From Microcystis viridis FACHB-1342 (GTDB taxonomy: Bacteria > Cyanobacteriota > Cyanobacteriia > Cyanobacteriales > Microcystaceae), in assembly GCF_014698335.1 (NCBI RefSeq), contig NZ_JACJSV010000041.1, positions 1-43,964 of the forward strand: a stretch of DNA of 43,964 nucleotides, given 5' to 3'. Both the position numbers and the translations under genes were made by a program. The stretch's first letter is position 1; each line of letters begins with the position of its first letter. Shown one piece after another: positions 37,588 to 43,964 of this stretch. Under the pieces are notes generated by a model. It ran no database searches. It was given only the letters and a program-made list of their open reading frames with translations, and was not told the origin of the DNA.

Positions 37588-37643
37588 ATAACTGATAACT
37601 GATAACTGATAACTGATAACTGATAACTGATAACTGATAACTG
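37577..37643. repeat. heptamer tandem repeat (nine ACTGATA units)
   Basis: Nine perfect ACTGATA units plus ACTG, the longest such array in the window. It starts within the end of duplication copy 2 and ends two bases before the stop codon of the minus-strand mlaE gene. Confidence 0.95.
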
Positions 37644-37645
37644 TC

Positions 37646-38440
37646 TTAGCCGATTTCCACATTACCAGTCCCTTGAAACATCAGCCAAGAGAGGAAAAAA
37701 TTAGCCACAAAAATCGCCAATAAAGAAGTTACCACAGCCGTGGTAGTGGATTGACCAACTCCTTTAGCACCGCCGGTGGTGGTTAAACCCCAACTGCAAC
37801 CGATAATGGCAATTAAAATCCCAAAAATTAGGGACTTTAACATAGAACTAATTAAATCCCATGTTTGTAGAAAATTTTGGGCTGATTGTAAGAATAGGGA
37901 ATAGGAAACACCGTAAAGACTATCAGAAATCAATAAACCACCCAGTAATCCCGTGACTAAAGAGATAATAGTGAGCAGGGGTAACATTAAACTACAGGCA
38001 ATCACCCGGGGAATGACCAAATAATCGATCGGATCGGTTTTTAAAATATATAAAGCGTCAATTTGTTCTGTTACTCGCATTGTACCAATTTCGGCGGCAA
38101 AAGCCGAGCCAACTCTCCCCGCCACCACCACCGCAGTTAAAACCGGGGCTAATTCTCTTGTTAAAGCCAAGGAAAGGACTCCCCCAACAAAACTACCCGC
38201 CCCAAAAAAAATAAATTCTCTGGCTACCTGAATAGTGAAAACCATACCCACAAAAGCAGCAGTAATTAGGGCAATTGTCAAGGATTCTGGTCCAACAATG
38301 CTCATTTGTTCGAGAGTATTACGCCGGTGGATTTTGCCATTAAGAATATGCAAAAAAGTTTGTCCCGCTAATAAACTGGCAGCGCCCAAACGCTGAAACC
38401 ATAAACTTAAACCACTGGCAGCATCACTTTTCCTTGGCAT
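37646..38440 (-). CDS. mlaE: MlaE-family lipid ABC transporter permease
   Basis: A 264-residue permease of the MlaE (Ycf63/TGD1-like) family that moves phospholipids between the inner and outer membranes with an ATPase and an MCE-domain protein. Five or so membrane helices are seen. Conserved stretches are SLTIALITAAFVGMVFTIQVA, FVGGVLSLALTRELAPVLTA, VVAGRVGSAFAAEIGTMRVTEQIDAL and GARGVGQ-like TTGGAKGVGQSTTTAVV near the end. The genes for its ATPase and substrate-binding partners are not in the window. The start is ATG at 38440. Confidence 0.9.
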   Translation of the reverse strand: MPRKSDAASGLSLWFQRLGAASLLAGQTFLHILNGKIHRRNTLEQMSIVGPESLTIALITAAFVGMVFTIQVAREFIFFGAGSFVGGVLSLALTRELAPVLTAVVVAGRVGSAFAAEIGTMRVTEQIDALYILKTDPIDYLVIPRVIACSLMLPLLTIISLVTGLLGGLLISDSLYGVSYSLFLQSAQNFLQTWDLISSMLKSLIFGILIAIIGCSWGLTTTGGAKGVGQSTTTAVVTSLLAIFVANFFLSWLMFQGTGNVEIG

Positions 38441-38519
38441 TTGTCGAGGGACTATCGCTAAAATTTAACTTATTATAGGCGAGAATTCCCTATGATACTA
38501 AATCCGTTGAGTAACGCAC

Positions 38520-38552
38520 AGAAAACGGGTTTCTCCGAGAAACCCGTTTTCT
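38520..38552. repeat. perfect 15-base hairpin
   Basis: AGAAAACGGGTTTCT and its exact complement flank a three-base loop. It lies between divergently read mlaE and rlmI, so it is unlikely to be a terminator. The core GGGTTTC/GAAACCC also occurs in the hairpin at 43713-43755. Confidence 0.8.
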
Positions 38553-38694
38553 ACTCATGTATGATTATCCCTCGATTGTGGGGACTTGCTTTGATGCCAC
38601 TCGATCGAGGGATAAGAAACTATGGTTTTGTGCTGCCAGCAGGGGATAATAGAATTTCCAGTAGCCGTCAGCTATCAACCCTGATTCTTTATCC

Positions 38695-39879
38695 ATGCCA
38701 GATTTACCGAAAATTATCCTGAGAAACCATAAAATTGATGCTGTTAAACGATTCCATCCTTGGATATTTTCCGGGGCGATTAAAGAGATGGAGGGGGAAG
38801 TCAAAGAGGGTGCTATCGTGGAGGTTTATAGCGATCGAGGCGAATATCTAGCCACTGGACTGTATAATCCTAGCAATATTGCCGTTAAAATTCTTTCTTT
38901 CCCAAAAGTCAGCGATATTGCTCAATTATTTCTCGAAAAATTCCAGAATGCCTATCAGCTGCGGCAACAAATCGGTTTAGTGGATAACCCGAAAACTAAC
39001 TGTTATCGTTTAATTAACGCTGAAGGAGACGGTTTACCCAGTTTAATCGTCGATTGGTACAATGGCACGGCGGTTATTCAAGCTTATTCCCTAGCTTTAT
39101 ACCAACGTCTCGATCTGATTGTCGATTGTCTGAAAACTATCTACGCTGACAATTTACGGGCAGTTTACGATAAAAGTGCCGCAGTTTTGGCGAAAAGCGC
39201 CCATATTTCCGAAAATAAATACTTATTTGGTCAAAAAACCAGCGATGAGGTGTTAGAATCTGGCCATCGCTTTATTATTGATTGGGAAAAGGGACAAAAA
39301 ACGGGATTTTTCCTCGATCAAAGGGAAAATAGAGCCTTATTATCTCAATATTCCCATAATAAACGGGTTTTAAACACTTTTTCTTATTCTGGTGGCTTTT
39401 CCGTCTATGCTATGCAAGCGGGGGCTGCCCTAGTCGATTCCGTTGATAGTTCCCACGGTGCGATCGATCTTACCGAAAAAAATATCGCCCTGAATAATCT
39501 CGGTGAAGTTCCCCATCAATCCTACAGCGCCGATGTTTTTAACTTCCTGCGCGACTGTCAGGAGGATTACGATCTGATTGTCCTCGATCCCCCCGCTTTT
39601 GCCAAAAGTATCCAATCCCGTCATCAGGCGGTTATGGCTTATAAAAGATTAAATCACCAAGCTTTCCAGAAAATTCGCCCCCAAGGTATTATTTTCACCT
39701 TTTCCTGTTCCCAAGTGGTTAACGAAGAACATTTTCAGGGGGCTGTCATGGCTGCCGCTATTGAATCGGCTCGCCCAGTGCGAATTTTAGCACGTTTAAG
39801 CCAACCGGCAGACCATCCCACCAGTATCTATCACTCGGAAGGTTCCTACCTGAAAGGATTGGTTTTAGCGGTGGATTGA
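38695..39879 (+). CDS. rlmI: 23S rRNA (cytosine-5) methyltransferase, RlmI-like
   Basis: A 394-residue class I S-adenosylmethionine-dependent RNA methyltransferase. The N-terminal PUA domain (about 5-75) shows RFHPWIFSGAI and RGEYLATGLYNPSNIAVKI. The methyltransferase domain has KTGFFLDQRENR (about 202-213), motif I NTFSYSGGFSVYAMQAGA, LIVLDPPAFAKS and the catalytic cysteine region FTFSCSQ. In Escherichia coli the homologue methylates C1962 of 23S rRNA; the site here is assumed. The 3' end overlaps the convergent VOC gene by 34 bases. Confidence 0.88.
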   Translation: MPDLPKIILRNHKIDAVKRFHPWIFSGAIKEMEGEVKEGAIVEVYSDRGEYLATGLYNPSNIAVKILSFPKVSDIAQLFLEKFQNAYQLRQQIGLVDNPKTNCYRLINAEGDGLPSLIVDWYNGTAVIQAYSLALYQRLDLIVDCLKTIYADNLRAVYDKSAAVLAKSAHISENKYLFGQKTSDEVLESGHRFIIDWEKGQKTGFFLDQRENRALLSQYSHNKRVLNTFSYSGGFSVYAMQAGAALVDSVDSSHGAIDLTEKNIALNNLGEVPHQSYSADVFNFLRDCQEDYDLIVLDPPAFAKSIQSRHQAVMAYKRLNHQAFQKIRPQGIIFTFSCSQVVNEEHFQGAVMAAAIESARPVRILARLSQPADHPTSIYHSEGSYLKGLVLAVD

Positions 39880-40256
39880 TGGAAAATTAAACGATTACCA
39901 TCCGGATCATAGATGTAGATTTCCGGACCGTGGGAAGTTTGGCTAATTTCTCCCCTAGCACCATAGCCGATTTCGCTCCAATGCTCGATCGCTTTTTCGA
40001 GGCTCTCCACCTCGAAACAAATGCTCATGCCACTGCCCCTAGAATCGCCAAATTCCTCTCTGTGGGACTCTTTAGGGCAAAAAAGACCTAACTTAAGGTT
40101 AATCAGCCTAAATTCCGCATAAACGTCGGCAAGGTAGGGGTTTGGTTCCTGTTGCAACAGTTGACGATAAAACTGCACCGAGCGATCGAAATTACTCGTG
40201 CCTAGGGCAATAAAAGCCTCTGTGTAATTGAATGGACTATCGGGGGGGTTATTCAT
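39846..40256 (-). CDS. VOC family (glyoxalase/dioxygenase fold) protein
   Basis: A 136-residue single vicinal-oxygen-chelate domain. It has the family's strand pattern: EAFIALGTSNFDRSVQFYRQLL at the start, FEVESLEKAIEHWSEIGYG in the middle, and the ending GPEIYIYDPDGNRLIFHQ, where the Glu and the DPDGN-I-F turn are typical of the metal site region. The reaction is unknown; family members include glyoxalases, dioxygenases and antibiotic-binding proteins. The frame can start four codons earlier at a TTG (40268), but the ATG at 40256 is preferred. Its last 34 bases overlap the convergent rlmI gene. Confidence 0.82.
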   Translation of the reverse strand: MNNPPDSPFNYTEAFIALGTSNFDRSVQFYRQLLQQEPNPYLADVYAEFRLINLKLGLFCPKESHREEFGDSRGSGMSICFEVESLEKAIEHWSEIGYGARGEISQTSHGPEIYIYDPDGNRLIFHQSTAKTNPFR

Positions 40257-40275
40257 TGGAGTTGGCAAGCTTTTT

Positions 40276-40332
40276 CAGTGATCGGTAAACAGTAAACTGA
40301 TAACTGAATAACTGATAACTGTTTACTGATTC
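40276..40332. repeat. degenerate heptamer repeat cluster
   Basis: Mixed units of the type GTAAACA, ACTGATA and ACTGAATA lie just upstream of the VOC gene start. This is a degenerate member of the window-wide short-repeat class. Confidence 0.6.
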
Positions 40333-40419
40333 AAGATTGATGCTGCTACCGTTGTGGTTGACAATCTTTTGGCTAAAGTTCCACAAATGAAAGTATCTTC
40401 GGGTGGACATTGCTACTAT

Positions 40420-41127
40420 TTATTGAATTTTAACATTTAATTTATAGGTGGCATTGCCGCGAGTTCCCCCTACAATTATTTCATAATTTCCAGTAGCAGG
40501 TAATTTTAGACTAGATTGGGTAGCTTCTGTTGTCAATATTTCCCCATTCGGTGCAATCACATCAAATACGGCATTATTTTCTAATGATGTAATTTTCAGA
40601 TCCATTCTCTGTCCTTGATTTGCTCTTAAGAGATAAATATTTCGACTCCCTCGCACAACCGATTGATTGACGGTGGCGCTATTAGTCCCTGGTGCAAACC
40701 AGATTTGAGACAATAAACAAGGTTGTCTTTGATAAACTTCTCGTCCCGTATTCAAAGAATCTGCGGTTAATGTCCAGATTGCTTGAGTTTTTTGGGTGTC
40801 TAACTCAATTTTTGTCGTGATATTTAAGTTTAACTGATTCCCCTTTTTTGTTCCTTGTAAGGTTTGAGTATAGGAACTATAATAAGCTGCTTGTTCATTA
40901 TGAATTGTAGCTTCTACCCGACCCGTGACTTGATTTCCCTGAATATAAATCCTCGCGGTAGCATCCAGATTATCATTAGCGACCGAAAAACAATAACCTT
41001 GAATCGAAGAAGTGCTAGACGCTTGAGCAACTTGTCGGGGGGGATGATTTGCTATCCCTGGTGTAACATTGACTAAACTTGCAAAAATGACTAGACATCC
41101 TAATAATTTCATCATCATCGGAACCAT
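40420..41127 (-). CDS. secreted protein with a C-terminal PPC-like beta domain
   Basis: A protein of up to 235 residues with a signal peptide (hydrophobic LLGCLVIFASLVNV, cut near residue 26-35). A first domain (about 40-140) of beta strands begins SIQGYCFSVANDNLDATARIY and contains two cysteines that could pair. The last 90 residues (RGSRNIYLLRANQGQRMDLK, LPATGNYEIIVGGTRGNATY) resemble the bacterial pre-peptidase C-terminal (PPC) fold. Several in-frame ATGs lie at the start (codons 1, 4, 5, 6), so the exact start is open. Location is probably periplasm or outside. Function unknown. Confidence 0.7.
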   Translation of the reverse strand: MVPMMMKLLGCLVIFASLVNVTPGIANHPPRQVAQASSTSSIQGYCFSVANDNLDATARIYIQGNQVTGRVEATIHNEQAAYYSSYTQTLQGTKKGNQLNLNITTKIELDTQKTQAIWTLTADSLNTGREVYQRQPCLLSQIWFAPGTNSATVNQSVVRGSRNIYLLRANQGQRMDLKITSLENNAVFDVIAPNGEILTTEATQSSLKLPATGNYEIIVGGTRGNATYKLNVKIQ

Positions 41128-41186
41128 TCCAAGTTTTCACTAATACTAAACTAATTATCGCCCTAGCCACCATATTTAGGAGAAGT

Positions 41187-41420
41187 TCATTTATGAACTA
41201 TTTTACCCGATTTTAAAGCATTTTGGTCTGTTTTTTTCCTCCGTTGATTAAGATTCGTCGATCTTACTATTATAGACCCTAACCCTAGAAAAATTAGAGC
41301 GGCTGTTACCGAAGGTTCAAAAACAGTTACCGGTGAATTTTGCATTAGATGTAATGTGCTTTCTATTTGGATGTTATAATCAGCTAAAGTTCGCCCCTCT
41401 TCTAAAACCCGCCAATTCAA
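41187..41420 (-). pseudogene. truncated ubiquitin-like / PEP-CTERM protein gene
   Basis: A 77-residue frame. Residues 8-25 (EGRTLADYNIQIESTLHL) match 15 of 18 residues of eukaryotic ubiquitin 52-69 (DGRTLSDYNIQKESTLHL); the Lys63 position is Ile and there is no LRLRGG tail. Directly after it, residues 34-63 look like a PEP-CTERM sorting signal: FEPS, a hydrophobic helix ALIFLGLGSII, then the basic stretch RRKK. The front half of a ubiquitin fold is missing: upstream in frame there is a stop at about 41436 and then a C/G-rich hairpin repeat (41438-41538). The TTG start is only the first available codon. I read it as the tail of a larger secreted protein gene cut off by that repeat. Confidence 0.6.
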
Positions 41421-41437
41421 AAATGGATTTTAGGTTC

Positions 41438-41538
41438 GATCCCCCCTTAGTCCCCCCTTGATAAGGGGGGTGCCGATCCCCCCTTAGTCCCCCCTTGATA
41501 AGGGGGGCATCTGATAATTTTTAACGCCTACCTACTTA
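41438..41538. repeat. C6/G6 hairpin repeat unit, copies 2 and 3
   Basis: Two tandem units each contain CCCCCCTTGATAAGGGGGG (41452-41470 and 41489-41507). The second is followed by the tail CTGATAATTTTTAAC-CCTACCTACTTA, also found after the copy at 12056-12119. The unit sits between the NACHT gene stop and the truncated ubiquitin-like frame, again just past the end of a minus-strand gene. Confidence 0.85.
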
Positions 41539-41594
41539 ATATTTCGGTAATCTCATCCAATTGGAAAGGCAAGATTTGAGAAAAAAAGTAGAAG

Positions 41595-43676
41595 TTAAGG
41601 AACGCGGAGCATTCGTTCTTCGATTTCTTGCCAAACGGTAGGGGAAATATTAACAGCCACTTTTTGGCAACTTAGCATTAATTCATTAACGTATAGATAA
41701 TTTTGAAATATAATCCAGTCAGGTGTTCTCCAAGAAGAGAACCCAATCGGACTTTGCTTATAAAAATCTAGAATTATTTTTTCATAAAATGCTGAGATTT
41801 GATCAAATTCTAATTGTCCTAGTATTTTTTTTGTAATTGAACTAATCAATGCAAAAATATGTGTTGCTGTTTTTTCACTTTGCATTTGTTCACTGGTTAA
41901 CAAATGTCCATAATGATATTGATACAAAACATCAATACCAACATATTTTTGTCTTAATTTATCTAATTGCTCAAGGAAAGGTTCGTCAAATTGTGGAGTA
42001 TTATCTATGTAATTATTATACATATCTGAATGTATTCGATTATAGCACTTGGTAAAATTAATCCCTTTATTTAATCTGTCAAAAAGAATGATCGAGCGTT
42101 TTGCAGAGGGTTTAACCGATTCTTTTAATTCACCAGTTGCTTGCTCTACCCAAACAAGAAATTTAGATAATTCGGCATTCTTCGCATATTCTTGAGCTTC
42201 TTTCTCCATTGCTAATAACAATTTATCGGCTTTCCCTCGCATCAAACCCGCCACTAACAAAAACACCTCTTGCCAACGAGTTTCTGTTACATAATTCTTA
42301 ACTGTTTCTTCAATCAAATCATTGTCATAGATATACTGAGCCGTGAGGTATTCCTGAAGGGTTAAATGAGAAAAAGAATAGACATCTCTCGCCCGCTCTA
42401 CTAAAATTCCCTGTTCAATTTCAATGGTTTTTAATACTTTTTCTCCGTCCAGATGTTGCGGAGCATTTAAGTTTTGTTTAAGGTGATCTTTAATTTGCTT
42501 AACAACTTCTCGTTTTTCTAAAAAAAGTTTATCTGCTACAAAATTCTGATAAGCAATTTCAGACAGCAAAATTTCTTCTTGCTCAATACTGAGATTTTCA
42601 TAAACTAAACCGCGATTAGGTAAACGTTTTTCGGCTGACCATTTTTCCAATAAAATTCGTAACGCATCTTGATAAAGGCGACTGCGATTTGTGGGAAAAG
42701 ATTGATTTTCATCATAAACTAAACACAAAAAAGTCAACAATAACGGTGTATGGGCTAACTCTTTTGCACTTTTATACTCCTCCTTTTGCAACAGTTCCCA
42801 ACAATTTTTAGCCGTCTCATTTTTCCGATCTAATTCCGAACTAAACCAATGTTCAATAAAACTTTGAATTTGCTGATCATCAAATTCGACAATTTCAATA
42901 TCGGTAAATCGTCGAAGATGAGTTCTAGCAGCAGTGCGACAGGAGAGAATAAAACGATTTTTATGATGCCTATCTACAAAATCTTGAATTTTCTCGATTA
43001 CATTATAAACATTAGCTGTTGGCACTTCATCCAAACCATCTAATAAAATTAGTAATTCCCCTTTTTCTAGTTTATTGCTAATATTTTTTTCCACATTGGG
43101 AAAACCACAGATTTTAAACTCCTCTTCAATTAATACCTGAATATTAATCTCGTTTTCTTTAAAGTTTTTCAACTCCAGTAAAACAGGTGTTAGAGAATGC
43201 TGATAACTGTCTTTATTTCCCTTGAGAGCTTCTAGCCCAACTTTTCGCAAAAATGTAGATTTACCAATACCAGGATCACCAAGTACCATTAAATATTGTT
43301 TTTGATTAGCCAAAAGTAAACCATCTTTTTTACCATCATCCCTAAAGTTAAACCGTCGCTGTTTACTCTCACGATATTTATTTTCTAAATTTTCATCATA
43401 ATAATCCCTGACTAAATTTCCTAAACATTTGACATTAATATAAATTGACTCCAAATCCATCGGCTTAGACATTTTTAAAACCTTAATCATGCCGTGCCGA
43501 TCCCAGTAACGTTGAGTATATTCCCGTAAAAAAAGATACTTTCCCTCTTTGAAAAGCTGTCCGACATCTTTATTCAATAACTCATTTTTATTAATACCCT
43601 CCCACCCCGATTTAATCATTTGACCAATAAAATTATTAGTCAATGCCGTTACAATGGTTGTTTCAATTCCTGTCAT
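41595..43676 (-). CDS. NACHT-domain STAND NTPase
   Basis: A 693-residue protein. Residues 1-110 form a helical N-terminal region without an effector domain I recognise. The NACHT NTPase follows, with Walker A LGDPGIGKST (132-141), Walker B LLILLDGLDEVP (208-219) and sensor motif FILSCRTAA (242-250). A winged-helix part contains FSHLTLQEYLTAQYI. The C-terminal 200 residues are helical and are not leucine-rich or TPR repeats. NACHT proteins act as switches that oligomerise after sensing a ligand; several bacterial ones defend against phage. That role is inference here. AT-content appears higher than in neighbouring housekeeping genes, which hints at transfer. The gene is flanked on both sides by dispersed repeats. 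Confidence 0.88.
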   Translation of the reverse strand: MTGIETTIVTALTNNFIGQMIKSGWEGINKNELLNKDVGQLFKEGKYLFLREYTQRYWDRHGMIKVLKMSKPMDLESIYINVKCLGNLVRDYYDENLENKYRESKQRRFNFRDDGKKDGLLLANQKQYLMVLGDPGIGKSTFLRKVGLEALKGNKDSYQHSLTPVLLELKNFKENEINIQVLIEEEFKICGFPNVEKNISNKLEKGELLILLDGLDEVPTANVYNVIEKIQDFVDRHHKNRFILSCRTAARTHLRRFTDIEIVEFDDQQIQSFIEHWFSSELDRKNETAKNCWELLQKEEYKSAKELAHTPLLLTFLCLVYDENQSFPTNRSRLYQDALRILLEKWSAEKRLPNRGLVYENLSIEQEEILLSEIAYQNFVADKLFLEKREVVKQIKDHLKQNLNAPQHLDGEKVLKTIEIEQGILVERARDVYSFSHLTLQEYLTAQYIYDNDLIEETVKNYVTETRWQEVFLLVAGLMRGKADKLLLAMEKEAQEYAKNAELSKFLVWVEQATGELKESVKPSAKRSIILFDRLNKGINFTKCYNRIHSDMYNNYIDNTPQFDEPFLEQLDKLRQKYVGIDVLYQYHYGHLLTSEQMQSEKTATHIFALISSITKKILGQLEFDQISAFYEKIILDFYKQSPIGFSSWRTPDWIIFQNYLYVNELMLSCQKVAVNISPTVWQEIEERMLRVP

Positions 43677-43712
43677 AACTTAACCCCTGTAAACCCTCTG
43701 AAGTTCAGTATA

Positions 43713-43755
43713 AGCCAGAAAGCGGGTTTCCCAACAACTCAGAAACCCGCTGGCT
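43713..43755. repeat. hairpin upstream of the NACHT gene
   Basis: AGCGGGTTTC (43721-43730) pairs with GAAACCCGCT (43742-43751), and AGCC/GGCT extend it outside a small bulge. It lies about 40 bases before the NACHT gene start and shares the GGGTTTC/GAAACCC core with the hairpin at 38520-38552. Confidence 0.7.
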
Positions 43756-43762
43756 CTTTTGG

Positions 43763-43885
43763 ATTTGGTGGGTAAAATGTATTCTGAGATATAGTCCTGC
43801 TGGCGAGGGAGTGGAGGGAACCACTCCAGACACAGAGGACACAAAGATCGATCGATCATATAGTAAGTTAAACTTATCACACAGA
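43763..43885. repeat. dispersed repeat, copy C
   Basis: The longest copy. It shares TTGGTGGGTAAAATGTATTC with copy A and TAAGTTAAACTTATCACACA with copy B, plus the common centre GGACACAAAGATCGATC. An apparent minus-strand ORF over this sequence is part of the repeat, not a gene. Confidence 0.75.
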
Positions 43886-43964
43886 ACCTAGAAGAGCCCA
43901 GAGAGGGGAGAGGAGAATAAATAAAAATAATCTCCTGAATCCCGACTCCTGAATCCTGATAACT

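Noticed and set aside
41187-43676. Idea that the NACHT gene and the ubiquitin-like frame form a ubiquitin-type defence operon
   Set aside because: The ubiquitin-like frame is truncated, lacks a GG tail and carries an export signal, and no E1-, E2- or protease-like gene is present. The two are separated by a repeat.
43680-43880. 66-codon minus-strand ORF before the NACHT gene
   Set aside because: It is made of dispersed repeat copy C and the nearby hairpin; the same repeat at other sites gives similar meaningless peptides.

Overview
The window is chromosomal DNA from a cyanobacterium and most resembles Microcystis. The palindrome GCGATCGC (HIP1) recurs throughout (near 10969, 12219, 13202, 14516, 17466, 25940, 27767, 29520, 32672, 35698). 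The genes include photosynthesis genes found in few other bacteria (chlL, chlN, chlP, psbQ, ctpA). Intergenic DNA is crowded with short heptamer repeats, small inverted-repeat elements and transposon debris, as in Microcystis genomes. The species is an inference; no rRNA or tRNA gene is visible.

Layout. 1-1553: the 3' end of an IS30-type transposase, then a DUF1350 hydrolase. 1550-5710 (minus strand): a nucleoside phosphorylase, then the dark-operative protochlorophyllide reductase cluster chlL - duplicated DUF5331 gene - chlN, which ends in a clear terminator. 6169-9548: two small membrane-protein genes, a broken RelE-like toxin, a SpoIIAA-like protein and a glycine-rich DUF1517 protein. 9778-13257: a divergent CoaBC-like flavoprotein, a 2Fe-2S ferredoxin, psbQ and a SelD-associated flavoprotein that lacks the SelD half. 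13477-18217: a full polyhydroxyalkanoate cluster, phaA-phaB-(brnT-brnA)-phaE-phaC, with a toxin-antitoxin pair in its middle. 18443-28303: chlP, isoaspartyl peptidase, ftsW, a NatB-like binding protein, ctpA, class II fructose-bisphosphate aldolase and an Fe-S aldo/keto reductase. 28636-38440: pepA, an IS200/IS605-type element with intact tnpB and a tnpA remnant, a TPR protein, ftsH, a two-repeat CRISPR-like relic, a coiled-coil protein, a radical-SAM-like DUF512 protein and an MlaE-type permease. 38695-43964: an RlmI-like methyltransferase, a VOC protein, two secreted proteins and a NACHT NTPase.

How the genes work together. ChlL and ChlN are two of the three subunits of light-independent protochlorophyllide reductase, and ChlP makes the phytyl side chain, so chlorophyll synthesis is well represented. 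PsbQ and CtpA serve photosystem II, and FtsH is a membrane quality-control protease. PhaA, B, E and C form a complete route from acetyl-CoA to polyhydroxybutyrate.

Most unusual points: (1) a short minus-strand gene at 41187-41420 that joins a stretch almost identical to ubiquitin residues 52-69 to a PEP-CTERM export signal and is cut off at a hairpin repeat; (2) a pair of CRISPR-type 37-base repeats at 35182-35289 whose only 'spacer' is mostly a perfect palindrome; (3) a NACHT NTPase that could be a phage-defence sensor; (4) brnTA inside the PHA cluster; (5) an internally duplicated DUF5331 gene between chlL and chlN. No single complete new system is proven by sequence alone.
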